Source of the DNA: a virus
Virus record (IMG/VR): IMGVR_UViG_3300008629_000007
Location: 1-52,010 of that record
Length of the DNA: 52,010 bases
Strand: one strand, 5' to 3'
The translations under genes were made by a program, and so were the position numbers. Position 1 is the stretch's first letter. Each line of letters begins with the position of its first letter. Below the pieces are notes generated by a model. It was given only the letters and a program-made list of their open reading frames with translations. It was not told where the DNA came from and ran no database searches. Positions 36,827 to 44,980 of this stretch are shown one piece after another.

Positions 36827-38680
36827 ATGGCGATCAATAGATCCATATTAAACCGACCCATGATGCGAGCACCGCGCAGGAATGCTAGTGGTGTAGGCAT
36901 TACCAGTGGGTTACTCCCTGTCAGGAGACAGTTTGGCTCTCCTCCTATGGGTGAAATTGACATGGGCATCCACAATATGCAACCACAAGGACCGATGAAC
37001 ATGGGCGCACCAAGCGGTCTTAATGCCAGCTTTACATCAATGATGGATCCAAGTGGTGGTGGCGTTCCAAACATGGGTGGTACATCAATAATTCCTCAAG
37101 GAACAGATATTGGTCAAATGGGACTTGATGTTGGTGGACAACAGCAAGCGCAAGAGCAAGTAGAACAGGATGAAATGGCTAAGAATATTAGTAATAAATC
37201 TGAGGAAATGAATAAAGCTATAGAAACAGGGGATTTTAGAGCTATGTTGAGCGCATTAGGGTTTAATTTTGATCTTTCTTTTGCGAAAGAAGTGGAACAA
37301 GAAAAGGATGTTTTAGCACAGGTGTTGGGCATTGATGACGATGAAGGCAAAATGCGACCCGAAATGGCTGACTTCCTGATGGCTCTTGGAGCCAGTTTGA
37401 TGTCTAACAAGTCTGGTTCTGGCATGTCTGGAGCGTTTTCTGCGCTTGGTGAAGCTGGAATGAAAGCATTACCAACACTCACTGCTGGCAGGAAAGAGAA
37501 AGAAGCCCTTGAAAAACAAATTGCGTTATCTGCCTATAGCACTGTATCAGCCAGAAGAGCAGCAGAAGCACAACATACTAGAGATCTTGAATTAAAAGGT
37601 CTTGATGTGGACATGAAACCTTGGACTGATAATGAAGGAAATATTGTAACTGTAAATGAAAAAATGCCTGTAATGGGTGAGGGTAGCTCAATACTTGGAT
37701 ACGAACAAGCAGCCAAAGGTGGTTTTAAACCACAGAAAGGTGGCACTAACTTTAATGTAAATATGGGAGAAGGCTCAGAAGGTGGCATAAAAAGACTTGC
37801 CAATAATGTTTGGGATGGAGCAATAATAGAATCAGACAGCTCCATAGCTGAAGGAAACCTACAACTTATCGATCAATTTTCATCCTTGCTCACCGACATT
37901 CCAGAAGCTGGATTGGGACCAGCTTCTAGGTTCTTAACCAGTGTGCAAGCTCTTGGTAAACAAATGGGCGCTGATAGCCTTGTCAGACAAATGAATGAAA
38001 ACTATGGTGAGCTTGGTCCAAAACAAGCCATAGAATCACTCACCATGGCGTTTGTGTTACAAAAAATTCAACAAACAAAAGGTGCTATTTCCGAAAGAGA
38101 AATGGCTGCTTTTGAAAGAGCTTCACCAACTCTTCTTGCAAGCAAGCAGGGCAACCAAATCCTGTTGGCTTTGATGAGAAGAAAGGAAAACTTGGAAATA
38201 GCTTATGCTGATTCGGTTACTAATTTAATGACGGATGTTATCGATAAATTGTCCAATCCAAATCTACCGAGAGCAGAAAAAGCACAACTCAATAATCCAG
38301 CCTATCTCAAAAAGCTCCTGAGAGAAAACAAAATGAATTTTCAAAATGAGCAAGAAGAAGATGGAAACTTTAAGAACAGATTATGGAACCAAGAGTGGGA
38401 AACCCAGCTTGAAGCAATAAAACAAGGTCTTGGTGGTGTTGATTTAGAAACATACAATCGATTGAGTGCGGAACAAACAAGAGGAAGACAAGAATTGCTT
38501 AATAGAGAAAACGCCCTCTTGTCCACTTCTTCAAAAAGCACAGGAAATATAACAATGAGCAATATGCCTGACCTTGCAACCATAACCGACGAAGATGAGC
38601 TTTTTGATCTAGCAGACAGAACAAATGACAGAGAAGCTATAGAAGCAATCGTAGCTCGTATAACTGAGCTGAGACAATAA
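36827..38680 (+). CDS. Large internal virion protein (617 aa)
   Basis: Residues 1-130 are Met/Pro/Gly/Gln-rich and look disordered (GIHNMQPQGPMNMGAPSGLN). Then come helical regions: DFRAMLSALGFNFDLSFAKE, FLMALGASLMSNKSGSGMSG (a moderately hydrophobic Gly-rich helix) and long charged helices. The end, DLATITDEDELFDLADRTND, resembles a 'phage internal protein' tail segment. It is probably an ejection protein in the head. No enzymatic motif such as a lysozyme-type catalytic site is seen. Confidence 0.7.
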   Translation: MAINRSILNRPMMRAPRRNASGVGITSGLLPVRRQFGSPPMGEIDMGIHNMQPQGPMNMGAPSGLNASFTSMMDPSGGGVPNMGGTSIIPQGTDIGQMGLDVGGQQQAQEQVEQDEMAKNISNKSEEMNKAIETGDFRAMLSALGFNFDLSFAKEVEQEKDVLAQVLGIDDDEGKMRPEMADFLMALGASLMSNKSGSGMSGAFSALGEAGMKALPTLTAGRKEKEALEKQIALSAYSTVSARRAAEAQHTRDLELKGLDVDMKPWTDNEGNIVTVNEKMPVMGEGSSILGYEQAAKGGFKPQKGGTNFNVNMGEGSEGGIKRLANNVWDGAIIESDSSIAEGNLQLIDQFSSLLTDIPEAGLGPASRFLTSVQALGKQMGADSLVRQMNENYGELGPKQAIESLTMAFVLQKIQQTKGAISEREMAAFERASPTLLASKQGNQILLALMRRKENLEIAYADSVTNLMTDVIDKLSNPNLPRAEKAQLNNPAYLKKLLRENKMNFQNEQEEDGNFKNRLWNQEWETQLEAIKQGLGGVDLETYNRLSAEQTRGRQELLNRENALLSTSSKSTGNITMSNMPDLATITDEDELFDLADRTNDREAIEAIVARITELRQ

Positions 38681-38682
38681 CA

Positions 38683-40905
38683 ATGGCAGAAGATCGATTA
38701 GCAGAATTACAAAAAAAAATTGCGGAGCTGGATAAAGAAGACCGCGATCTTTTTAGAAGACATGTTGTTACAGGGCTTTTGTTTGATCCAGACATGGAGC
38801 TTGATGTTATCGCTGGAAGAATGTTTCCAGAAACAGAAAATCCAAGGGATGTTCATGGCTATGATCGTGACTCAGAAGGAATTTATTATTTTGATCCAGA
38901 GACAGATGAAAAAAGATATGCTACAGGATCTGGCACAGATGAAAATTTTGGTGATTGGATAGACAGGCAACTGGGTCAAAACCTGATCCCAGCAGGTCAA
39001 TTGGGAAGCGAAATATTTGGCGGTTTAGCTGGCATTAAAGCTGGAACCAAGGTAGCTCAAAAAGGCGCTCAATTTATACCACGCCCAGTAATAAAGGCTG
39101 GGGTTACATTGTTGTTGGAAATGCTTGGTGGCTATGTAGGAACAAAACTTTCTGGAAGAACCATGTATGAAGCAAGGGAACTCATTAATAATTTGGTATT
39201 GAATGGAGATCCGCAAGACATGGAACAAATATTGAAAGATCTTGAAGTCAGTGGTCGGTGGGGAATGATCCCATTTGGTGGTAAGTCAATGAAAATGGTA
39301 ATCGACAAGTTTACTGGCAGGGGAAAAATACTGGAAGAAATACTCAAAAGAGCCGAAACCCCAAACCAGTTGCAAAAGGAAGCTACGCAAAGAGGAGTTG
39401 CACTAACTTCTGCGGAAGCAGATGAGCTTTGGAAAGCTGGAAATGATATACAGTATTATCTGAGTAGGCAACCAGGCACTGAAGTGGTGAACTTTTATCG
39501 AAGTCGATCTCAAGATGTCACAGATATGGTTTATAATTTTGCTGACGAGTTGCTTGCAGCAGGAAAGGTTGCTGACCCACAGGAAGCTATTACGAGAGCG
39601 TCCAAAAAAGCCCTTGATATTATGAAACAAAAGCGCAAAACAAGGGCTGGAAGAATATATGAAACAGTTTTTAAAACAGCAGATGATGTTGATATAGCTC
39701 CTTTTATCAATCAAATAGATGACATGATTGCCAGTGGCAAATATGGAAACCCAGGCTCTGCTGTCAATAAAAAGCTGGCTGCCATCAAAAAACAATTTTT
39801 TGATGTAAATGGAAACCCAATCACCGATTTTGAAACCCTGCATAATTTACGGACAACTGAGCTCGGAAACGTGTTGGATAAATTACAGGGTGGCAACCAA
39901 AGAAATTTAATGAAAGAAGTGACTAAAGTTAAAAACAACTTAACCGAACTGTTGGATAATGTGCATGGAGATTATAGTTTTGCTAGGGAAGTTTTTGATC
40001 CAACCAGAGCGCCAGCGCTTAGAATTGAGAATAGCTTGATTGGCAACTTGGCAAAAGTCGGAACCGATAAACAAGCTGTTAATGCTTGGAAGGCATTGTT
40101 TGATCCAAAGCTGTCAGCAAATTCTGCACAAAGATCAAAAAGGGTTTTGCAGGCAGTTGATCCTGTAGCTTGGCAGAATATTAAGGCTTTTTGGCTAAAA
40201 GGACAACTCGATGACTCCATGAGAATGGCAATTGGAGCCGAAGTTGGCGGTGGTCAAGCATCATTTGCCAACAAATTAATGAACCAAAGAGGGCAGAAAG
40301 TCATTAATGCAATGTTTGAGCCACAAGAAGTGGAAGCGCTCAATAAGATATTGGAGATAACCAGAGCATCGGCAAGGATCCCAAGATCTGGATCACCAAC
40401 ACAACCATTAATAAGAACAGGTGAAGAAATAATATCAGATTTGTCAGCCGACGCTGGAAGGCTTGGGCTGGCTTTAAAAAATACTTTGGAAAGAATAACA
40501 GGTGGCTTGTATAGCAACACCGCATTAAGCAACAGACAATTGAAACAATTGGGAAGTTATGAAGATCAGTTAATCCAAGCGCTGTTTGATCCTGATAAAC
40601 TTAAAACTTTGCAAGAAGTGCTACAACATAAAGGCATTTTAAATTATGTAATACCACAATCTCTACTGAGAGGTGGCGCTGAAGGCGCAGAAGAAGGATA
40701 CGAATTTTTTACAGGAGAAGAAGCGCAAGCAACAGAGCCACCATCACCAGTGGAAACAACAATGAACATGCCACCACCATCTCCAATGTCCAGCATGGCT
40801 CCAGTGGCTGGATCCTTGCCCCTGATACAACAAAACCAGCCGATGATGGCTGGTTCTGATGCTCTCAAAGAGTTTGAAATGAGGAAGCTGGCTGGGCTGG
40901 TTTAA
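38683..40905 (+). CDS. Large internal virion protein (740 aa)
   Basis: Last gene of the rightward virion block. The N-terminus is charged (AEDRLAELQKKIAELDKEDR). Residues ~110-165 contain Gly/Ala-rich hydrophobic helices (EIFGGLAGIKAGTKVAQKGA, TLLLEMLGGYVGTKLSG), then many amphipathic helices. The C-terminus is Met/Pro-rich (NMPPPSPMSSMAPVAGSL). It has the size and helix content of podovirus ejection proteins (P22 gp16 or T7 gp16 class) but no visible transglycosylase motif. Its stop overlaps the convergent gene by 4 bases. Confidence 0.7.
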   Translation: MAEDRLAELQKKIAELDKEDRDLFRRHVVTGLLFDPDMELDVIAGRMFPETENPRDVHGYDRDSEGIYYFDPETDEKRYATGSGTDENFGDWIDRQLGQNLIPAGQLGSEIFGGLAGIKAGTKVAQKGAQFIPRPVIKAGVTLLLEMLGGYVGTKLSGRTMYEARELINNLVLNGDPQDMEQILKDLEVSGRWGMIPFGGKSMKMVIDKFTGRGKILEEILKRAETPNQLQKEATQRGVALTSAEADELWKAGNDIQYYLSRQPGTEVVNFYRSRSQDVTDMVYNFADELLAAGKVADPQEAITRASKKALDIMKQKRKTRAGRIYETVFKTADDVDIAPFINQIDDMIASGKYGNPGSAVNKKLAAIKKQFFDVNGNPITDFETLHNLRTTELGNVLDKLQGGNQRNLMKEVTKVKNNLTELLDNVHGDYSFAREVFDPTRAPALRIENSLIGNLAKVGTDKQAVNAWKALFDPKLSANSAQRSKRVLQAVDPVAWQNIKAFWLKGQLDDSMRMAIGAEVGGGQASFANKLMNQRGQKVINAMFEPQEVEALNKILEITRASARIPRSGSPTQPLIRTGEEIISDLSADAGRLGLALKNTLERITGGLYSNTALSNRQLKQLGSYEDQLIQALFDPDKLKTLQEVLQHKGILNYVIPQSLLRGGAEGAEEGYEFFTGEEAQATEPPSPVETTMNMPPPSPMSSMAPVAGSLPLIQQNQPMMAGSDALKEFEMRKLAGLV

Positions 40906-41426
40906 TCCCCTAGTTTTTTAAATTTTTTAGCAACCTTTCCTTGCTTGGTTAAAGTTGATTGATATTCCAAGGCTTTTCTTTTCATTGCACGGAAAGCCTC
41001 TTTTGTGGAGTTCCCTTCCTCATCTTGTGGGTATCTTTTGCTTTTGCCGCCCAAAGAAACGACTGAGGAGCCATATTTTTCAAAACTAAGCTCAAGTTTA
41101 GGTTCAGAGCTTTCAACTCCATTCACAGATATAAAGTATGAATCTGTTTCTGTAATTGCATCAATCTTTCTCCATCCAGCTGGTTCGTAATGTGCAGGGA
41201 TGTTGATACCTTCATCCCAAATGTAATCGCCTTTTTTGAGTTCTGAATTTAAAACAAATAACGAGTTACTAAAAAACTCAGCAGTTGCTTTGCCTTTTTT
41301 AGTAAGAGTTACGCAACGACCACCACATTTAAAGCAGACATATCCATCTCTTGGGTTGAAAGAATACTCCCCTGATCCACCACATCTGCTACAAGTTTCT
41401 TTTTCAAACTCTGTCATTGCCATCAT
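40902..41426 (-). CDS. Zinc-ribbon protein of unknown function (174 aa)
   Basis: Residues ~12-38 form a four-Cys ribbon: CSRCGGSGEYSFNPRDGYVC, then FKCGG, close to DnaJ-type CxxCxG repeats. The rest is strand-rich and Ser/Lys-rich with a basic C-terminus (QGKVAKKFKKLGD). The start is MM, after a GGGGGTGG sequence that also codes the end of the upstream gene. It is the last gene of a two-gene leftward operon. A nucleic-acid- or protein-binding role is plausible. Confidence 0.68.
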   Translation of the reverse strand: MMAMTEFEKETCSRCGGSGEYSFNPRDGYVCFKCGGRCVTLTKKGKATAEFFSNSLFVLNSELKKGDYIWDEGINIPAHYEPAGWRKIDAITETDSYFISVNGVESSEPKLELSFEKYGSSVVSLGGKSKRYPQDEEGNSTKEAFRAMKRKALEYQSTLTKQGKVAKKFKKLGD

Positions 41427-42283
41427 CCACCCCCTAGTTTTTCTAAAAGTTTCTTTTTCGCAATCTTTTCGTCATTCAAGAAAAAGTAACATCGGTATGT
41501 GTCATCTTCGTTACGATAAGTATTGCTCCTCATAATTTTTAAAGTAATGTCGCCAATGCTTACACTTTTTGTGATGGATTTTTCATAACCAGCAAAGTAT
41601 TTTTTGCGTCCATAGTTTCCAACAATTTCATGCTCATCAAAGCCTTCACTCACTTCAGTCTCCATGTCTTTCAAAATTTTTCCGCCATCAGCAACATTGA
41701 TAAGTGGGTTTCCGTAAATTTTTTCGATCAATCCTTTTAAGAACTCGATGTGCTCTTTTGCGCCTTTAATATCAGCTTTTTTATTTTTGATCCAAAGTAT
41801 GTTAGCTCTTTCTATAATCTCTTCTTCTGTGTATTTATCATAGACCCACTCTTTGTAAGCGCTACCATAAACATATCTGTGGTTGTTTATGACATCTGCA
41901 ATCTCATCTACTGGGATGTATTCAACTTTGTATCTATGTCTAAATCTTCCCACCATAGAAGCGCTGGGTGAACCAGATGGTATTGCTTCTATTTTCTTAG
42001 TCTCGCCTCCAATATTAAACCTACAGTTCACACCTTTAACGCCAGTAAAGTTTGTAATCTCATCTCCAGTTTTGATGATGAACTCTTCAAGTTTGCCAAT
42101 AAACTTTTCGGTAAATGTCTTGTCGAGCTCAAGTGGTGTGTGATCTGCTCCATCGCAGATGTTGTCAAAATAACCCCAGTAAGTATTGTAGCCATGTTTG
42201 GCAACCAGGGTTTCGTTGGTGCTAACTGCGTGAATCGCACCACAAGCTGGGCAATGTCCTTTATGTGTATGAGTTTCTCTCAT
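41423..42283 (-). CDS. Hypothetical protein with N-terminal zinc ribbon (286 aa)
   Basis: HKGHCPACGAIHAVST at the start has one CxxC pair and nearby His residues that could bind zinc. Beyond it are charged helices and strands (VPGEI-like turns are absent), including EEEIIERANILWIKNKKADI and HEIVGNYGRKKYFAGYEKSI. No family is recognised. Its 5' end is about 50 bases from the copy-2 leftward promoter, so it is the first gene of that operon. It ends EKLGGG, the coding RBS of the next gene. Confidence 0.65.
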   Translation of the reverse strand: MRETHTHKGHCPACGAIHAVSTNETLVAKHGYNTYWGYFDNICDGADHTPLELDKTFTEKFIGKLEEFIIKTGDEITNFTGVKGVNCRFNIGGETKKIEAIPSGSPSASMVGRFRHRYKVEYIPVDEIADVINNHRYVYGSAYKEWVYDKYTEEEIIERANILWIKNKKADIKGAKEHIEFLKGLIEKIYGNPLINVADGGKILKDMETEVSEGFDEHEIVGNYGRKKYFAGYEKSITKSVSIGDITLKIMRSNTYRNEDDTYRCYFFLNDEKIAKKKLLEKLGGG

Positions 42284-42334
42284 TGCTGGCTACCGCCCCC
42301 TTTTTTCATTATTAAATTTACTATCCACATTTAA

Positions 42335-42362
42335 AGTATAACTAATTATGCACTAATAGCAA
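42335..42362 (-). promoter_or_regulatory. Leftward sigma70-type promoter, copy 2
   Basis: TTGCTA (42362-42357) and TATACT (42340-42335) are 16 bp apart on the minus strand. AAAAAAGGG precedes the -35 and TTAAATGTGGATA follows the -10, as in copy 1. It drives the two zinc-ribbon genes 42283-40902 and diverges from copy 3, 66 bp away. Confidence 0.8.
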
Positions 42363-42428
42363 CCCTTTTTTAATGTTTTTTTAATATTATTTACACAAAA
42401 AATAAATGTAAAAAAGACTATAAAAGGG

Positions 42429-42456
42429 TTGATATGAGTTGAAAACCTGCTAGACT
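42429..42456 (+). promoter_or_regulatory. Rightward sigma70-type promoter, copy 3
   Basis: TTGATA (42429-42434), 16 bp, TAGACT (42451-42456), preceded by AAAAGGG and followed by GTAAATGTGGATA (42457-42469), the same element as in copies 1 and 2. The GTG at 42463 is only seven bases after the -10, where transcription is expected to begin, so this operon may start without a leader. Confidence 0.8.
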
Positions 42457-42462
42457 GTAAAT

Positions 42463-43122
42463 GTGGATATGAAAAACAAGAAAACAAAAATTGGATACGT
42501 CCCAGAAAAGAGCCTGAAAAGTGGCTCAAAAACTTGGTGCGTTCCTTATGCTCTGGCTACTGTCATGGGAGTTGACTATGAAGAGATGTACGATTTTTGT
42601 GCGGAAACCCTGCACAACGCTTTCGGAAGAAAGAGAGCAATAAAAGGACTTACCAAGGATGAGGCTGTCTTGATCGGGAAAGAGCTCGGTCTCGATATTA
42701 AATATGTGTCCACCATCTGGGGTCGTTTTACCTTGGGTCGCATTAAGGATTACATTGAAAGGGTCAAGGTCGATAAAGAAATAATTAACAGCCGAGTCGA
42801 GAATGGCGAGTACGAAGTTGTGAAAAACGAAAAAACAGAAGCTATTGGTTTCAAGACCGAAAATCATGGAAATGGATGGAGTGGCACAAGCACAAGATAT
42901 ATAGATCCAAAAATTGATCTCTTTGAAATACCAGAAGAACATTTCAATGCTCGTTTCTTCTTGGTCGAAGTCACCAACCATGAAATGGTTTATGATGCGG
43001 AGCTCGATTTGGTTATCGACAATTACAGCCTGGAATGGACAAAGCCAAAAGAGCACCGATGGAAAAGAACAATAATGAAGGCTGTCGCTCCAGTCATTGA
43101 CGATACAGGAGTTGCGTTATGA
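42463..43122 (+). CDS. Papain-like cysteine-peptidase-fold protein (219 aa)
   Basis: KTWCVPYALATVMG (Cys26) resembles the Cys helix of papain-like/C39-type folds. A late NHEMVYDAELDLVIDNYS offers a His and Asp/Asn for a triad, and the length and strand pattern fit. A peptidase or amidase role is inference. There is no membrane or signal segment, so it would act inside the cell, perhaps on a phage or host protein. The start is GTG at 42463 or ATG at 42469; neither has a usable SD. First gene of the early/middle operon. Confidence 0.6.
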   Translation: MDMKNKKTKIGYVPEKSLKSGSKTWCVPYALATVMGVDYEEMYDFCAETLHNAFGRKRAIKGLTKDEAVLIGKELGLDIKYVSTIWGRFTLGRIKDYIERVKVDKEIINSRVENGEYEVVKNEKTEAIGFKTENHGNGWSGTSTRYIDPKIDLFEIPEEHFNARFFLVEVTNHEMVYDAELDLVIDNYSLEWTKPKEHRWKRTIMKAVAPVIDDTGVAL

Positions 43123-43592
43123 AAACAGCAGAAGAACATAAGGCGACATTAAAAGAATATGGTCTGAAAGACACTGGCGATTGTTACGAAGCAGCAGCAA
43201 GACTGATGCTTGAGCTCAGTGCCAAGGGTGAAGACATGTCCAGTTACAAATTAGTTCATGGTGAAGTGACAGGACAAGGACCACTGGAAGGAACGAAGAT
43301 CGGTCATGCTTGGGTTGAGAAAAAAGAAACATTTGATGTGTCAGAGATTGTTCCCAACGCTCATCCAATTGTTGTGGAAACAGTTTTGGATTTTTCCAAT
43401 GGAGAAGAAAGCAATATTCCAAAAGGTCTATATTATGCTGTTGGCGAAATATACAGTGATGAATACGATGAAGAAAATCCATTCATCAGAAAATCCAACA
43501 CCCACTTCTACACTTTAGAAGAAATGAAAAAGAAGATTAAAGAGTTCGGACACTGGGGCTGTTGGGACTTGGTAACAAAGACAGGATTATGA
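43119..43592 (+). CDS. Conserved phage protein, possible Cys-His hydrolase (157 aa)
   Basis: DTGDCYEAAARLMLELSAKG, then LVHGEVTGQGPLEGTKIGHA, WVEKK and GHWGCWDL form a pattern I know from many phages and plasmids. Cys22 and the His of IGHAWVE could be a papain-like or transglutaminase-like pair. Its function is not established. The gene overlaps the previous one by 4 bases (ATGA) and the next by 4, so three genes form one translational unit. Confidence 0.7.
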   Translation: MKTAEEHKATLKEYGLKDTGDCYEAAARLMLELSAKGEDMSSYKLVHGEVTGQGPLEGTKIGHAWVEKKETFDVSEIVPNAHPIVVETVLDFSNGEESNIPKGLYYAVGEIYSDEYDEENPFIRKSNTHFYTLEEMKKKIKEFGHWGCWDLVTKTGL

Positions 43593-44203
43593 ATAAAAAG
43601 AAAAACATACCATTTGATATTTCAAAAACTGGCGAAAGGATGATGGCGGAAAAGCCAATTTCTTTAGCCCCTGAACATGACAAAGATGTGGAGGCTCTCA
43701 TGGACGAAAGAAAAAAAATGATGAACGAAGGAGTTTTGGCTCCAACAGGAACAAAAGATTATAGAGTAGACAAAGGCAGGATAGGTCTTGATGAGATTAA
43801 TGATCTTCTTGACCAACACAAAGTAACTGAAGAAGTGCCAGGTTATTTTGTGAATACCGAATTAATTTCCAAGATTGTCAAGATGCATCCATTTATCGAG
43901 AGCAAAAGAGAACTGGCTCGGATTGCTAAATTAGGAAACTCAGACGCAACTGGAACCCCCCGTGGTTATCATGCGATTTTGTCAAACAGTTATAAAACGA
44001 GAGCAAAAAGATTGCCTGAAAAACAAATGATTTCTTTAGCCAAGGTGTTAAAAATTGAAAACTGGAAAATCCTGATAGATCAAGAAAAACAAAATGAGTT
44101 GGTTCTCAGGCAAGAAAAAGCCAAAAGTTATTTGGAAGAAATTGCTGATCTGGAAGCCGAGTTTGAAAATGAAATGGAAAAAGAAATAACTGAGCTTGAA
44201 TAA
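43589..44203 (+). CDS. Probable HTH-containing phage protein (204 aa)
   Basis: The start at 43589 overlaps the preceding stop; the longer frame beginning at 43562 has no RBS. The stretch SKRELARIAKLGNSDATGTP, followed by YHAILSNSYKTRAKRLPEKQ and MISLAKVLKIENWKILI, resembles an XRE-type helix-turn-helix with the usual C-terminal 'LAKVLKI' pattern. The remainder is helical and acidic, ending in a coiled coil. A regulatory role is plausible. A plus-strand terminator follows 39 bases downstream. Confidence 0.6.
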   Translation: MNKKKNIPFDISKTGERMMAEKPISLAPEHDKDVEALMDERKKMMNEGVLAPTGTKDYRVDKGRIGLDEINDLLDQHKVTEEVPGYFVNTELISKIVKMHPFIESKRELARIAKLGNSDATGTPRGYHAILSNSYKTRAKRLPEKQMISLAKVLKIENWKILIDQEKQNELVLRQEKAKSYLEEIADLEAEFENEMEKEITELE

Positions 44204-44209
44204 AATGCT

Positions 44210-44338
44210 CTACTTTTTTCCGCCCTTATAACCAGAAGCATAAGCTGCCCTTCCTTGTCGTTGGGCAGCTTTTTTTGTTTTGTAAACCTTCCCTTTGCTA
44301 CCCCACCTATAACCGCCTTTGACTTTTTTGACTGGCAT
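44210..44338 (-). CDS. Small basic phage protein (42 aa), antisense to a terminator
   Basis: The leftward ORF encodes MPVKKVKGGYRWGSKGKVYK, then TKKAAQRQGRAAYASGYKGG and KK. I recognise this pattern (KGGYRWGSxGKVY, then AERQGRAIYASGY) as a short, very basic protein common in phage genomes. A nucleic-acid-binding role is likely from its charge. The gene contains the two arms of a plus-strand terminator inside codons 21-32, so the same DNA serves both. It is out of the long-ORF range and lies opposite to its neighbours. Confidence 0.68.
   Translation of the reverse strand: MPVKKVKGGYRWGSKGKVYKTKKAAQRQGRAAYASGYKGGKK
44242..44276 (+). terminator. Intrinsic terminator inside an antisense gene
   Basis: AAGCTGCCC (44242-44250), a 12-base loop and GGGCAGCTT (44263-44271), followed by a run of T to 44276. 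This is a strong rightward rho-independent terminator for the 42463-44203 operon. It lies wholly within the leftward 42-aa gene. Confidence 0.85.
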
Positions 44339-44383
44339 TCAAATCTCCCAATAAAGTATGTTGCTTTATATTATAGTAGATAA

Positions 44384-44734
44384 ATGCGTTTCAAATCAAA
44401 GAGAAGGCACAAGTATGGAGCTATTGCTACCACAGTGGATGGCATAAGGTTTGCATCAAAGAAGGAAGCACAGCGCTATAGTTTTTTAAAATCTCTGGAA
44501 AGAGCTGACCGATTAAGAGACCTGGAACTCCAGCCAAAGTTTCCATGTGTCGTCAATGGTAAAAAGATATGCACCTACATCGCAGACTTCAAATACACCG
44601 ACGAAGATGGCAATGAAGTCATTGAAGATGTGAAGGGAGTAGAGACAGCCATATTCAGGCTGAAGAAAAAATTGGTGGAATCTTTATATCCAGTAGAGAT
44701 AAAAGTGGTTAAATCTGTACGCCATTTTCAATAA
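44384..44734 (+). CDS. DUF1064 nuclease-like protein
   Basis: The 116-aa protein fits DUF1064: KYGAIATTVDGIRFASKKEA, then QRYSFLKSLERA, ELQPKFP, YIADFKYTDEDG and VIEDVKGVETAIFRLKKKL. The Glu of SKKEA, the Asp of ADF and the E-x-K of EDVKG give a PD-(D/E)XK-like nuclease active site. Phage members are proposed to resolve or cut branched DNA. It may act with the recombination genes downstream. A weak TATTAT box sits just before the start. Its last 26 bases are antisense to the next gene. Confidence 0.85.
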   Translation: MRFKSKRRHKYGAIATTVDGIRFASKKEAQRYSFLKSLERADRLRDLELQPKFPCVVNGKKICTYIADFKYTDEDGNEVIEDVKGVETAIFRLKKKLVESLYPVEIKVVKSVRHFQ

Positions 44735-44915
44735 AAGTAACTCCCTGTTTTTCCAAGGCATCCTGTATTTCAGACATGGTTCTATATAAAGGAGACCTTT
44801 TTTCGTTCTCTATGTAGGAAATTGTGGTGGCATTTATGCCCGAAAGATTTTGTAGTTTCTGAATTGAAATATTTAGTCCAGCTCGCGCCATTCTTATTTG
44901 CATCGGTGTAATCAT
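44709..44915 (-). CDS. XRE-family helix-turn-helix regulator (68 aa)
   Basis: The 68-aa protein is almost only an HTH: MITPMQIRMARAGLNISIQK, then LQNLSGINATTISYIENEKR, a short helix and EKQGVTFIENG. The 'P.QxRxAR' start and 'aLEkqGVxFIenG' end match single-domain regulators common in proteobacteria and their phages. It is the only leftward regulator near the recombination operon, so control of early genes is likely. Its promoter region (44916-44980) is shared with the divergent recombination operon and is AT-rich. Confidence 0.85.
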   Translation of the reverse strand: MITPMQIRMARAGLNISIQKLQNLSGINATTISYIENEKRSPLYRTMSEIQDALEKQGVTFIENGVQI

Positions 44916-44980
44916 TGTGATAGTCTTTCATTTAAATATCGTAAAGATAGCATAAAAAAGCAAAAGCAAACAAGCTAAAA

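Noticed and set aside
42461-42472. Three-codon ORF ATG TGG ATA at the start of the early transcript
   Set aside because: It arises from the conserved AAATGTGGATA element that also occurs upstream of operons where it is not near a start; there is no evidence of an attenuator.
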